Assembly: GCF_003006155.1 (NCBI RefSeq)
Contig: NZ_CP023559.1
Location: 2,170,001 to 2,234,000, forward strand
DNA from: Salinicola tamaricis
GTDB taxonomy: Bacteria > Pseudomonadota > Gammaproteobacteria > Pseudomonadales > Halomonadaceae
Reading direction: 5' to 3'
DNA length: 64,000 nt
Shown: piece by piece, positions 46,167-54,624 of the stretch
Layout of the letters: each line of letters starts with the position of its first letter
How positions within the stretch are numbered: the stretch's first letter is position 1
Program-made: the position numbers and the translations under genes
Notes under the pieces: generated by a model
The model's input: only the letters and a program-made list of their open reading frames with translations
Database searches by the model: none
Told to the model about the DNA's origin: nothing

Positions 46167-46793
46167 TCATGTCCGCGCGATGTAGGCGAGTGTTGCCTCC
46201 AGCGAGTCGCCCTTGGCGTGTTCCAGGTAGCTATCGTGGGACTGGCGGGCAGGTCCTGCACGTTTGTGTGCGCGCTGGTGCAGCACGAAGTAGCACTGCA
46301 GATGAGGTTTGATACGCGACCAGGCATCGAGCAGCAGCGGATTGCCGCTGAGTTCGTAGCACCACTGGTGTAGCGCGAGTTCGCGATCGATCGCCAATGC
46401 ACCATCGCCGGCATCGATGGCCTCGAGCAGATGTGCATGGCGCTGATCGAGGTCGTCGAAGCTGGCCGCGGTGCGCTTGTGCCAGAGGGCCTTGAATGCC
46501 ATCTGCTCGAGACCGGTGCGATACTCATAGAGCTGGTGCAGCCCGTCCGGCGTCAGTTCGAGCACCCGCACGCCCTTGTAGGGTTCGCTGATCAACAGGC
46601 CGATATTCATCAGGTGGCGTATCGCCTCGCGCAGCGGCGCACGGCTGACGCCGAGCTGCTGTGCGAGCGCATTCTCGGTCAGCCGTGTGCCGGGGGCGAT
46701 GGTGCCATTGGCGATCAGCGTTTGCAGTCGCTGGGCGGTCTGTTCCCAGAGCGTCTGGCGAGCCGGAATCTGCGCGATATCGGTCGAGAACAT
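46167..46793 (-). CDS. GntR-family regulator with FCD ligand domain
   Basis: A 208-residue FadR-subfamily GntR regulator. The winged helix is IAPGTRLTENALAQQLGVSRAPLREAIRHL, given here as LTENALAQQLGVSRAPLREA. The helical FCD domain includes LYEYRTGLEQMAFKAL and metal-ligand-like DRELALHQWCYELSGN. It lies 30 bases downstream of the aminotransferase gene and is probably transcribed with nhaC and that gene. A dyad typical of this subfamily sits in front of nhaC (49218-49236), suggesting autoregulation of the operon. Confidence 0.85.
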   Translation of the reverse strand: MFSTDIAQIPARQTLWEQTAQRLQTLIANGTIAPGTRLTENALAQQLGVSRAPLREAIRHLMNIGLLISEPYKGVRVLELTPDGLHQLYEYRTGLEQMAFKALWHKRTAASFDDLDQRHAHLLEAIDAGDGALAIDRELALHQWCYELSGNPLLLDAWSRIKPHLQCYFVLHQRAHKRAGPARQSHDSYLEHAKGDSLEATLAYIART

Positions 46794-46823
46794 GCGTATC
46801 CAAAGGTGGCGTGATGGGTGGCG

Positions 46824-47732
46824 TCAGCCGCGTAGGTAGTCGTCGTAGAGCGCTGCCAGGCGCTGCATCAGACTGGCGTCGCGACGGTTTACGATAGCAT
46901 GCCCGTCGAGGCGATAGACCGGTGTCAGGCCGCCCAGCGTACCGGTGACGAAAGCCTCGTCGGCGGTGTAGGTCTGGGCCAGGGTGAAGTCCAGCTCGCG
47001 GACCACGATACCCGCCTCCCGCGCCAGACGCATGACCGTCTTGTGGTGATGCCATTGAAGTTGTAGCGTCCGGTCGAGGTCCACAGTTCGCCATCGCGAA
47101 CGATGAAGAAGTTGGTCGAGTTGCAGCTGGCGACGAAGCCATGGGGGTCGAGCATCAGCGCCTCGTTGGCGCCGGCATTGATCGCCTGGATCAGCGCCTG
47201 GATGAAGTTGAGCCGACTGTGGGAGTTGAGGCGGATCGAAGACGTCTGGGCTGCTGCAACGGAAAGTCGAGGTGAACAGCGTCAGGCCCTGCGCCTTGGC
47301 CGCCTTGTCGACTACCTTGTGCTCGGCGACGATGACGATGGTGGCCTTGCCGCGCAGAAACCGCGGATCCTGATTGGGCGTGCTCTTGAGCCCGCGACTG
47401 ACCATCAGTCGAATATGCACGCCATCGTGCATGTCGTTTTCTCTCCAGCGTTTCCCGATCAGGCCGACCAGCGCTTCGCGGGTGACACCGATATCCAGAG
47501 AGATCGAAGCGGCGCCTTGATAGAGCCGCTCCATATGCTCGTCGAGTGCGATCAGTCGGCCGTCGACCAGTCGTATGCCTTCCCAAACGCCGTCACCGAG
47601 GACGAACCCACTGTCGAAGATCGATACCGTCGCCTGGTGCTTGGGTTTGAATTCGCCGTCGACGTAGACGATTACGTCTTCGTTGCGGGTATCGGCCACG
47701 TAGGACTGCGAGCTACCGGTGGTATTGGTCAT
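46824..47732 (-). CDS. Class IV aminotransferase (BCAT/D-amino-acid type), frameshifted pair
   Basis: A fold type IV PLP enzyme of about 302 residues. Start: DVIVYVDGEFKPKHQATVSIFDSGFVLGDG. The middle third (about 47240-47050) is read in the wrong frame because of two compensating shifts. The correct frame gives RLNSHSRLNFIQALIQAINA, LDPHGFVASCNSTNFFIVRD and GRYNFNGIT. At the place where BCAT and DAAT carry the PLP lysine, this reads N-S-H-S-R-L-N. So the Schiff-base Lys is not evident and activity needs checking. Middle gene of an nhaC-aminotransferase-gntR operon (24 bases from nhaC). Confidence 0.75.
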   Translation of the reverse strand: MTNTTGSSQSYVADTRNEDVIVYVDGEFKPKHQATVSIFDSGFVLGDGVWEGIRLVDGRLIALDEHMERLYQGAASISLDIGVTREALVGLIGKRWRENDMHDGVHIRLMVSRGLKSTPNQDPRFLRGKATIVIVAEHKVVDKAAKAQGLTLFTSTFRCSSPDVFDPPQLPQSAQLHPGADPGDQCRRQRGADARPPWLRRQLQLDQLLHRSRWRTVDLDRTLQLQWHHHKTVMRLAREAGIVVRELDFTLAQTYTADEAFVTGTLGGLTPVYRLDGHAIVNRRDASLMQRLAALYDDYLRG

Positions 47733-47756
47733 GCGTTTTCCTTCCCTTCTATGCGG

Positions 47757-49169
47757 TCAAGCGGTGGGTGCTGTGGCGGGGGCGGGCTGCGGTCGTTTCC
47801 ACATGGCGAAGCCGGTGAAGCCGTAAAGTAGCGAGAACACCATCACCAGCCAGTGGTACCAGAGGAACGGCAGGTAATCGGTGGTGGCCACGCCGGTGGT
47901 CGTGGCCATGAACACTGCGCCGCTGGTCCAGGGAATCATCGGGGTCGAGAGCGTGCCGCCGGCCTCGACGTTGCGCGACAGCACTACCCGCTGCAGCCCG
48001 AGCCGGTCGTAGATGTTTCGCGTCATCGACGCCGCGGTGAAGATCGCCACGTAGGCGGCGCCGCCGAAGATCGTGCCGAAGAAGCCACACGCCATGGTCG
48101 CCAGGGTCAGCCGGCCGGTGCTGCGGTGGACCATGCGGGTGAGCGCGTTGGCGATGGTTTCGAGGACACCGATACGCTCCATCAGGCCCCCCAACCCCAG
48201 CGCGAAGATGACGATGGCGATCACCGGCAGCATCGAGACGATGCCGCCGCGATTGAGGATGCTGGCGAGATAGCCCGTGCCGTAGTCGCCCTGATTGCCG
48301 GCATATAGCGTGGTCACCGCCTGCAACGGGGTAACGCCCTGGGCCAGCCAGGCACAGATCACGCCCAGCACGGCGCCGATCGCGATCACCGGGAGGGCGG
48401 GCTTACGCAATGCCAGCAGCACCAGCGTGGCGAGGATCGGCATCAACAGCCAGGGGGAGAGCAGGAAGTGAGCCTGTAGCTGGGCCATTACCGCGTCCGC
48501 CTGCTGCATGTCGTAGCCGCTGCGGGAGAGGTGGTTCCCGGCCAGGGCGAAGCCGAGGGTGGCCAGCGTGACGCAGGGCACACCGGTATAGAGCATCGAG
48601 CGCACGTGATCGATCAGTGGCACCTCGCACAGCGAGGCGGTGAGTACCGTGGTGTCGGAGAGCGGTGAGAGCTTGTCGCCCACGTAGGCGCCGGAGATGA
48701 CCGCGCCGGCGACGAGAGGCAGCGGCAGTTCGAAGCCGTGGCCGATACCCATCATGGCGATACCGATGGTGCCCACGGCGCCGAACGAGGTGCCGGTCAC
48801 CAGCCCGGTGGCGGCGCAGATCAGGAAAGCGGCGGGCAGGAACCAGGACGGATCGATCAACGCAACGCCGTAGTAGATCACGCTGGGGACGATGCCCGCG
48901 GCGATCCAGGCGCCGATCAGTGCGCCGACGGTAATGATGATCATCACCCCCTCGAGGCCACTGCGAATGCCGTCGAACGCGCCTTGCTGGAGTGAGTCAT
49001 AGGCATGGCCGAGACCCTTGCCGATGGCGAACATCGCGAACCAGGCAGCGAACAGCGCCAAGGCGACGGGCATCTTGAGCAGCAGCACCGTCGACATGAT
49101 GGCAGCGAAGCTGGCGAGAATCAGACAGAGCGCGAACAGGCCCGGGCGGCGGGCAGATTGTGGCCTCAT
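47757..49169 (-). CDS. nhaC: NhaC-family Na+/H+ antiporter
   Basis: An intact 470-residue inner-membrane antiporter with about eleven or twelve hydrophobic segments. Family landmarks: VGALIGAWIAAGIVPSVIYYG, TGTSFGAVGTIGIAMMGIG, GAVISGAYVGDKLSPLSDTT and MIPWTSGAVFMATTTGV. In similar operons NhaC-family proteins may also exchange organic acids or amino acids with sodium. Coupling here to an aminotransferase and a GntR regulator suggests substrate transport rather than simple sodium export. First gene of the operon; a GntR-type dyad lies 49-67 bases upstream. Confidence 0.88.
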   Translation of the reverse strand: MRPQSARRPGLFALCLILASFAAIMSTVLLLKMPVALALFAAWFAMFAIGKGLGHAYDSLQQGAFDGIRSGLEGVMIIITVGALIGAWIAAGIVPSVIYYGVALIDPSWFLPAAFLICAATGLVTGTSFGAVGTIGIAMMGIGHGFELPLPLVAGAVISGAYVGDKLSPLSDTTVLTASLCEVPLIDHVRSMLYTGVPCVTLATLGFALAGNHLSRSGYDMQQADAVMAQLQAHFLLSPWLLMPILATLVLLALRKPALPVIAIGAVLGVICAWLAQGVTPLQAVTTLYAGNQGDYGTGYLASILNRGGIVSMLPVIAIVIFALGLGGLMERIGVLETIANALTRMVHRSTGRLTLATMACGFFGTIFGGAAYVAIFTAASMTRNIYDRLGLQRVVLSRNVEAGGTLSTPMIPWTSGAVFMATTTGVATTDYLPFLWYHWLVMVFSLLYGFTGFAMWKRPQPAPATAPTA

Positions 49170-49521
49170 GGGGCACCTCGAACGTTTTTGAGTTTGTTAT
49201 GCGCTGTGCGGCAATAAATTGTATACAGCATACAATGTGTATGGCTCAAGCCGACAAGCGTGAAAAGTGACCGGATGAGGCGCGCGCAGGCGAAATCCGC
49301 GCCGGTCAGGTTCGGGCGGATCGTCCCAGGCAGTCGAGCAGGTGTCCGGCACCAGACAGAGCAGGCTGCGTGGGGCACAGCGCGTGGCGGATCGAGCGGG
49401 CGTGACGAGGAGAGCGGCGTGGCAGAAGGGGGCGCGCGCCAGCGCTGATGGGGCGGGAGACGCGTGCGGCCAGCGGTTCGCATGGCCGGCTCGACTGGCG
49501 AGACGGCCCGGCGCTGACGCG
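49170..49521. other. Gene-free interval between nhaC and the GST gene
   Basis: Apart from the dyad at 49218-49236 I see nothing definable in these 352 bases. Open frames running antisense through here are continuations of the frameshifted GST frame. Confidence 0.4.
49218..49236. promoter_or_regulatory. GntR-type operator in front of nhaC
   Basis: A perfect dyad ATTGTAT-acagc-ATACAAT, close to the TTGTATACAA-like sites of FadR/VanR-type GntR regulators. It lies immediately upstream of nhaC in an otherwise GC-rich sequence, and the third gene of that operon encodes such a regulator. Confidence 0.65.
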
Positions 49522-50210
49522 TTACACCGGCTGGCGGCGGTCTTCGATGACCTGGCGCCCGCGGATGCAGTCGGCCTCGTGGGGGCCGTCGACCCAGGGC
49601 TCGGCGATGCCCTGTTCGATCCAGCTCGCCACCGCCGGGTGCGCCAGCAGACGCTCGACGTAGTCGCGGACGGGGAGCCGAGGGTGATGCCGTAGCCGCG
49701 CACGCGGACCGCCACCGGGGCGAACATCGCATCCACCGCGGTGAACTGCTCACCTGCCAGCCAGGGACCGCCGAAGCGCGTGATGCCCTCCTGCCACAGC
49801 GCCTCGAGGCGGGCGATGTCCCGGGCCAGGGCGGCACCGGGCTCGCCCAGGTCGATGCGCAGGGCACAGTTCATCGAACACTCGTTGCGCAGGGCCGGGA
49901 ACCCGGCATGCATCTCGGCGCTGGCGCAGCGGGCCCAGGTGCGTGCCTCGCGCGCCTGCGGCCAACTCTGCGGGTGGTCCTCGGCGATATAGTCGATGAT
50001 CGCCAGCGACTCCCACACCACGCTGTCGCCATCATGCAGGCAGGGCACCTTGGCGGTGGGCGAGAACGTCGCGAAGGCGCTCTGCTGGCCGTCACCCTCG
50101 AACGGGGTCATGACCTCCTCGAACGGGATCTCCAGCGCACGCAGCAGCACCCAGGGGCGCATCGACCAGGACGAGTAGTTCTTGTTGGCGATAAAGAGCC
50201 GATACGTCAT
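49522..50210 (-). CDS. Glutathione S-transferase, frameshifted as read
   Basis: A soluble GST of about 229 residues. N-terminal thioredoxin-like domain: MTYRLFIANKNYSSWSMRPW with the catalytic-type Ser pair (SSWS), KVPCLHD and VWESLAIIDYIAE (cis-Pro and glutathione-binding E-S). C-terminal helical domain continues through FTAVDAMFAPVAVR. The frame breaks near 49672-49680 and the second frame ends with ASWIEQGIAEPWVDG. Start ATG 50210 has GGAGGTG upstream. The SSWSMRPW type resembles GSTs annotated near maleylacetoacetate isomerase or YfcF. Confidence 0.83.
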
Positions 50211-50305
50211 ATCCACCTCCAGGGCTGTGTCGCTATGAATGTGCCGCTATGAATGGCCGCTATGAGTATGCGGCGCTCGCCCGCGCGGCGGAAGAGACCG
50301 GCCTC

Positions 50306-51136
50306 TTAGGCGCGTGTCGGTACCGGACGCGGTGCCGGGCCACCGTAGGGCCACAGCCAGCCCTTGGGCAGCGGGCCCTTGTTGCGCCCACCCTGGCACT
50401 GCTGCTCCCAGGCATGGGCGAGAATGCCCACCGAGCGTGAGAGGCAGAACAGACCGCGCGCCAGCGGGGCCGGGAAGCCCAGCTCGGCATAGATGACGGC
50501 GGTGGCGCCGTCGATGTTGAGCGGGATCGGCTTGCCCTTCATGGCGATCAACTGGCGCTCGATCTCCCGGGCGATGGCGACGAAATGTCCCGCCACCTCC
50601 CCGCGTCCGGCGGCTTCCTCGACCAGTTGCAACAGCCGCGGCCCGCGGGGTCGACCGGATGGAAGCGGTGGCCGAAGCCGGGATGAGCTTGGTCCGCTCG
50701 CGCTGCCAGGTGGCGATGCCTTCCTGGACTGCGATCTCCAGAGTGTGTCCGCCGGTCTGGTACGCGAGAATCGACCGATACAGCTCGACGGCCTGCTCGC
50801 CGGCGCCACCGTGAACATCATCGAGCACGTTGACCGCAGAGGCCAGGGCGTTGTTGAGGCTGCCGCCACAGGTCATCGCCATACGCGCGATGGCAATGCT
50901 GGGGCCTGCGGGCCGTGGTCGACCGCACTCATCAACGCTGTTTCCAGCAGGGCGGCCTGGGGCCGGGTGGGTAGCTCGCCGCGGGTCATCAGCCAGACCA
51001 TGTCGGCGAAGCCGACGTTGCCGATCAGCGCCTCGATGGGATAACCACGATAGCGGATCTCGCCGGGACGCATATCGATGATGTCGGTATGCCACCACTG
51101 TTGAGCCTGGTACTCGGGCGTAGAGGACTTGGTCAT
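50306..51136 (-). CDS. Citryl-CoA lyase / citrate synthase-like protein, frameshifted as read
   Basis: A short (about 276-residue) member of the citrate synthase superfamily like those annotated citryl-CoA lyase. Blocks across three frames: EIRYRGYPIEALIGNVGFADMVWLM, SIAIARMAMTCGGSLNNALA, VLDDVHGGAGEQAVELY (His of the active-site G-G-A), PGFGHRFHPVDPR (second His region) and NIDGATAVIYAELGFPAPLA (catalytic Asp region altered to DGATA). Breaks near 50907 and 50650-50690. It sits 14 bases downstream of a CaiB-type CoA transferase, suggesting activation of a tri- or dicarboxylate to its CoA ester, then cleavage. Confidence 0.68.
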
Positions 51137-51150
51137 GCGCTATCTCCCGT

Positions 51151-52311
51151 TCATTCGTCGTTGGCGGCCCGGTTGGGCAGCAGGGTGGTGTTGTCTTGGC
51201 CGAGTCCTGGCGGCGGAGATGCCACGCGGGGCGCCTGGCCGTCGAAGCGGTAACCGCCACTGACGACCTTCAGCGGCCGCCCGAGCTCGCTGCTCTCGAA
51301 CTGCTCGATCAGCCCGCGGTCGCGTACCTGAGGGTGCGCCAAGGCATCGGCGACGCTGTAGACGGGGCCGGCGGGCACACCGGCCTCGACCAGCCGTGGC
51401 CACCAGTACTCGGTCGTCTCCCGCTTCAGTACCGCCTCCAGGCAGTCGCTCAACGCCTGACGATGCTCCAGGCGCGCCTGACGCTGGGCGAAGCGCGGGT
51501 CAGCGAGCCACTCGGGGTGTTCGAGCAGATGGCAGATCGCGGCGAACTGCTCCTGCTTGTTGGCGGCGATATTGATCAGCCCGTCGGCGGTGGCGAAGGT
51601 GCCGGAGGGGCTGGCGGTGACGTTGTCATTGCCCAGGGGCTTCGGTGACTTGCCGGCGATCAGCAGATTGGAGACCGCCCAGCCCATGGTGGCGAGCACC
51701 GATTCGAGCATCGAGATATCGATGAAGTGCGCCTTGCGCGGCCTTTCGGCCAAGGCCGCATTGATCGCCATCGCTGCGGTCAGGCCGCCGACGGTGTCGG
51801 CCAGCGGATAGCCGACCCGATAGGGCGCGTTGTCGGGCGCGCCGGTAATGCTCATCACCCCGGCCATGCCCTGGATGATCTGGTCGTAGGCTGGGTAGTT
51901 GGCCAGCGGTCCATCCTGGCCAAAGCCGGAGATCGCGCAGTAGACCAGCTCGGGGTTGGCCTCGCGCAACGTCTCGAAGCCGAGCCCCAGACGCTGCATG
52001 ACGCCGGGGCGAAAGTTCTCGACCACCACGTCGGCGGTCGCCACCAGCGTCAGGAAGGCGTCACGATCGTGCGCGTGTTTGAGATCGAGCGTCACCGAGC
52101 GCTTTCCGGCGTTCTGCGCGAGGAACGAGACGCCCATCAGCGCCTCGTTGAGCGCGGGGTCGGCGCCCAACTGACGCGCCAGATCGCCGCCCTGAGGGCG
52201 CTCGACCTTGATCACCTCGGCGCCGAGATGGGCCAGCTGATGGCAGCAGAATGGCCCGGCGAGCACGTTGGTTAGATCGAGCACCTGGTAGCCGGTCAAT
52301 GGCGACGACAT
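51151..52311 (-). CDS. CaiB/BaiF family (class III) CoA-transferase
   Basis: An intact 386-residue class III CoA transferase. Start MSSPLTGYQVLDLTNVLAGPF is typical. CoA-binding region VIKVERPQGGDLAR, ENFRPGVMQRLGLG, and the catalytic Asp in VGYPLADTVGGLTAA. C-terminal closing domain includes VPAGPVYSVADALAHPQVRDR. It would transfer CoA between carboxylates. Operon-like spacing to the downstream citryl-CoA lyase-type gene, and a divergent IclR gene, define a carboxylate utilisation cluster with the TctC-like protein at 53203. Confidence 0.88.
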   Translation of the reverse strand: MSSPLTGYQVLDLTNVLAGPFCCHQLAHLGAEVIKVERPQGGDLARQLGADPALNEALMGVSFLAQNAGKRSVTLDLKHAHDRDAFLTLVATADVVVENFRPGVMQRLGLGFETLREANPELVYCAISGFGQDGPLANYPAYDQIIQGMAGVMSITGAPDNAPYRVGYPLADTVGGLTAAMAINAALAERPRKAHFIDISMLESVLATMGWAVSNLLIAGKSPKPLGNDNVTASPSGTFATADGLINIAANKQEQFAAICHLLEHPEWLADPRFAQRQARLEHRQALSDCLEAVLKRETTEYWWPRLVEAGVPAGPVYSVADALAHPQVRDRGLIEQFESSELGRPLKVVSGGYRFDGQAPRVASPPPGLGQDNTTLLPNRAANDE

Positions 52312-52333
52312 AGTTCCTCCTGATGAAACTGTT

Positions 52334-52350
52334 TTCTACAGAGAGAATAT
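52334..52350. promoter_or_regulatory. Candidate IclR site in front of the CoA-transferase gene
   Basis: TTCTACAGAGAGAATAT lies in the 131-base interval between the CoA-transferase and IclR genes. A near copy, TTCTACAAAAGAGAAT, lies on the minus strand at 54211-54226 before the TctC-like gene. Both follow CTGTT. Confidence 0.5.
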
Positions 52351-52442
52351 GATTCGTCAGAGTGAGTTGCAATACCGTTTTGCCTGTCGCAACATCGCCC
52401 TGAGTTTCATGATCTACGACCCTGACTGACAAGGAGCGCGCC

Positions 52443-53108
52443 ATGGCGCAGAGACGAGTCGAAGCCGTCGAGCGAGCGCTGACGCTGCTCGAGGCCTTTT
52501 CGCAGGAGCGCCGAGAGTTCTCTCTGACCGAACTCGCCAATGCCTCGGGGTTCTACAAGAGCACGATCCTGCGGCTGATGGCGTCGCTGGAGCATTTCGG
52601 CTATGTCACCCGCGACGAGCGCGGCATCTACCGGATCGGCCCGGCGGTATCGCGTCTGGCCCCGCTGGCAGGCGATGGGCCACAGCTCGAGAATCTGGTG
52701 CGCCCGATCCTCGAGTCGCTGCGTGACGCCAGCGAAGAGACCGCTTCCTTCTATATCCGCGATGACGACCACCGAATCTGCCGCCTGCGCGAGAACGGCT
52801 GCATGGAAGTCAGGCACCATCTGGAGGAGGGGGTAAGATTGCCGCTGGGGCGTGGTGCCGCGGGCCGGGTTCTCAACTATGAAGTGCCACGCGGACAGGT
52901 GGCGGTCTCGAGCGGAGAGCGCCAGGCGGGTCTGTCGGCGGCGGCCATCGGCATCTACAACGGCGAAGGCGAGCTGATGGGGGCGCTGGCGCTGTCAGGC
53001 CCTAGCGAGCGCTTCAACCTGGCGGTCAAGGATCGCCATGTGCCGTTGCTGACCCAGTACGGGCCGCGTCTCGAGCGCCAATGGCCACGTGCACTGCGGG
53101 CTTCCTGA
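52443..53108 (+). CDS. IclR-family regulator
   Basis: A 221-residue IclR regulator, about 30 residues shorter than usual. DNA-binding part: RVEAVERALTLLEAFSQERR then FSLTELANASGFYKSTILRL. Effector domain from ILESLRDASEETASFYIRDD through GRGAAGRVL and AAIGIYNGEGELMGALALSG. The short length reflects a compact effector domain, not a frameshift. Start ATG 52443 has AAGGAG 7 bases upstream. Divergent from the CoA transferase and adjacent to the TctC-like gene, both probable targets. Confidence 0.86.
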   Translation: MAQRRVEAVERALTLLEAFSQERREFSLTELANASGFYKSTILRLMASLEHFGYVTRDERGIYRIGPAVSRLAPLAGDGPQLENLVRPILESLRDASEETASFYIRDDDHRICRLRENGCMEVRHHLEEGVRLPLGRGAAGRVLNYEVPRGQVAVSSGERQAGLSAAAIGIYNGEGELMGALALSGPSERFNLAVKDRHVPLLTQYGPRLERQWPRALRAS

Positions 53109-53202
53109 GAGACTCTGCGACTGAGCCCCCGCGGCGCCAGTGAGAACCGATGGACCGGATGGCTCGAGGCGATGAGCCATCCGAGCTGGCGCGGGGCCGG
53201 TT

Positions 53203-54198
53203 CTACTGGATCAGGCCGACTTCCCTGGAGATCGTCTCGATATCGGCGATCTGCTGATGCACGTAAGCATTGAACGCCTCACCGCTGCGGTCGAAGGGAA
53301 TCAAGCCGTTCTTGCTCATGACTTCCTTCCACTCAGGGCTTTCGTAGACCTTGTGCAGCGTTTCTTCCCACCAGGCCACATCCTCGTCGGAGAGTTTCGG
53401 CGGCAGATAGAAACCACGCCCAATTGATGCCCTCGACATCCACTCCCTGCTCCTTGTGCGGTGGGGGAACTCGCTCAGCGCACCGGGTAGGCGGCCGTCG
53501 GCAAGCACAGCGAGGACCCGCAGGTCACCGGACTCGACGAAGCCGAGGATCTCCGAGGCATCGCCCGAGAAGGCGTCGATATGACCACCCACGACCTGGG
53601 TCAGCGCCTCGCCACCGCCGTCGAACGGCAGATACTTGACCTTGTTCAGCGGTTGGATGTGGTCGGCGCGCGCCATCATCAGCACCTTGAGATGATCCCA
53701 GCCGCCACTGGCACTGCCGCCGGCGAAGCTGACACTGGCGGGGTTCTTCTCCATGGCATCCAGCAGCGACTCGAGATTCTGGTAAGGCGAGTCCTTGCTC
53801 ACGGCGATCACGCCATAATCCGCCCCGACGGTGCCGGCCCAGTTGACCATATCGGCGTTGAGCCCGGGGAACTGATGCTGGGCCAGGCGGGTGGTGGTCG
53901 AGGTCGACGCCGAGACGATGACATCGTTCTGCCCGGCGCGCTTGGTGACGACGTGAGAGAACGCCACACCGCCGCTGGCGCCCGGCATGTTGGTGGTCTG
54001 TACGCTGCCGTCGATGGCACCGATCTCGCTCAGCACCTGACCCACGCTGCGACAGGTGAAGTCCCATCCGCCGCCGGGATTGGCGGGGGCGATACAGTCG
54101 ATCTTGCCGCTCGGGCCGGCCGCCTGTACACCCAGCGGCAGCAGCGCCAGCGAAAGCACGAGACAGAGGGCGGAAGGTTTCATGGGCAACGGTTGCAT
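53203..54198 (-). CDS. TctC/Bug-family tricarboxylate-binding protein, with a compensated frameshift
   Basis: A 331-residue periplasmic binding protein of the Bug/TctC family. Signal KPSALCLVLSLALLPLGVQA; landmarks IDCIAPANPGGGWDFTCRSV (with two cysteines), TTNMPGASGGVAF, VSFAGGSASGGWDHLKV and VGGHIDAFSGDASEIL. A short stretch around 53415-53470 is out of frame, with two compensating shifts. Corrected, it reads VKEQGVDVEGINWRGF, the usual conserved motif. ATG 54198 follows GGAG. No TctA/TctB permeases are visible, so it may be orphan or sensory. A tri- or dicarboxylate ligand is likely. Confidence 0.85.
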   Translation of the reverse strand: MQPLPMKPSALCLVLSLALLPLGVQAAGPSGKIDCIAPANPGGGWDFTCRSVGQVLSEIGAIDGSVQTTNMPGASGGVAFSHVVTKRAGQNDVIVSASTSTTTRLAQHQFPGLNADMVNWAGTVGADYGVIAVSKDSPYQNLESLLDAMEKNPASVSFAGGSASGGWDHLKVLMMARADHIQPLNKVKYLPFDGGGEALTQVVGGHIDAFSGDASEILGFVESGDLRVLAVLADGRLPGALSEFPHRTRSREWMSRASIGRGFYLPPKLSDEDVAWWEETLHKVYESPEWKEVMSKNGLIPFDRSGEAFNAYVHQQIADIETISREVGLIQ

Positions 54199-54210
54199 GG
54201 CGTCTCCATT

Positions 54211-54226
54211 ATTCTCTTTTGTAGAA
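54211..54226 (-). promoter_or_regulatory. Candidate IclR site in front of the TctC-like gene
   Basis: On the minus strand this reads TTCTACAAAAGAGAAT, 13-28 bases before the tctC-like ATG. It resembles the site at 52334-52350 in front of the CoA transferase. Confidence 0.5.
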
Positions 54227-54314
54227 CAGGTTGCGTCAGTAGAAATTATAGGCGCACATAGACCGGGTCAATCGGGGTGGCGTGACTTGCGACTAAAGAA
54301 TATCCATGAGAAGT

Positions 54315-54336
54315 ATTCTGTTCTGCCTGACAGAAT
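54315..54336. promoter_or_regulatory. Perfect dyad upstream of the TctC-like gene
   Basis: ATTCTGT-N8-ACAGAAT, 7-bp perfect arms, 117-138 bases upstream of the TctC-like start. Could be a second regulator site. The rest of the 54199-54624 interval shows no gene. Confidence 0.45.
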
Positions 54337-54624
54337 TATTGTCGTGGAGATGGTAGAGACATTGGTGGAGAAAGTGACAGGCAGACTGGCGGTGAGAGAG
54401 GCAGGCAGAGTTGCGGTGAGAGTGGCAGCAAGACGGGGCTGGCCGGGGTGTGCAGGGGCGTCTCTGGGGCCGAACAGGCGTCGACTTGTGCGCGATGCCG
54501 GTTTTATCGACGCGCTGGAAGCGTCAAACTAGGCGTGATCACCGCCCCTGGCAGGGCGATACCGCTTCACCGTTGGCTACCCGACCGATTCCGAGGCATC
54601 TTTTTTCTGGCTGGACGACCCTTT

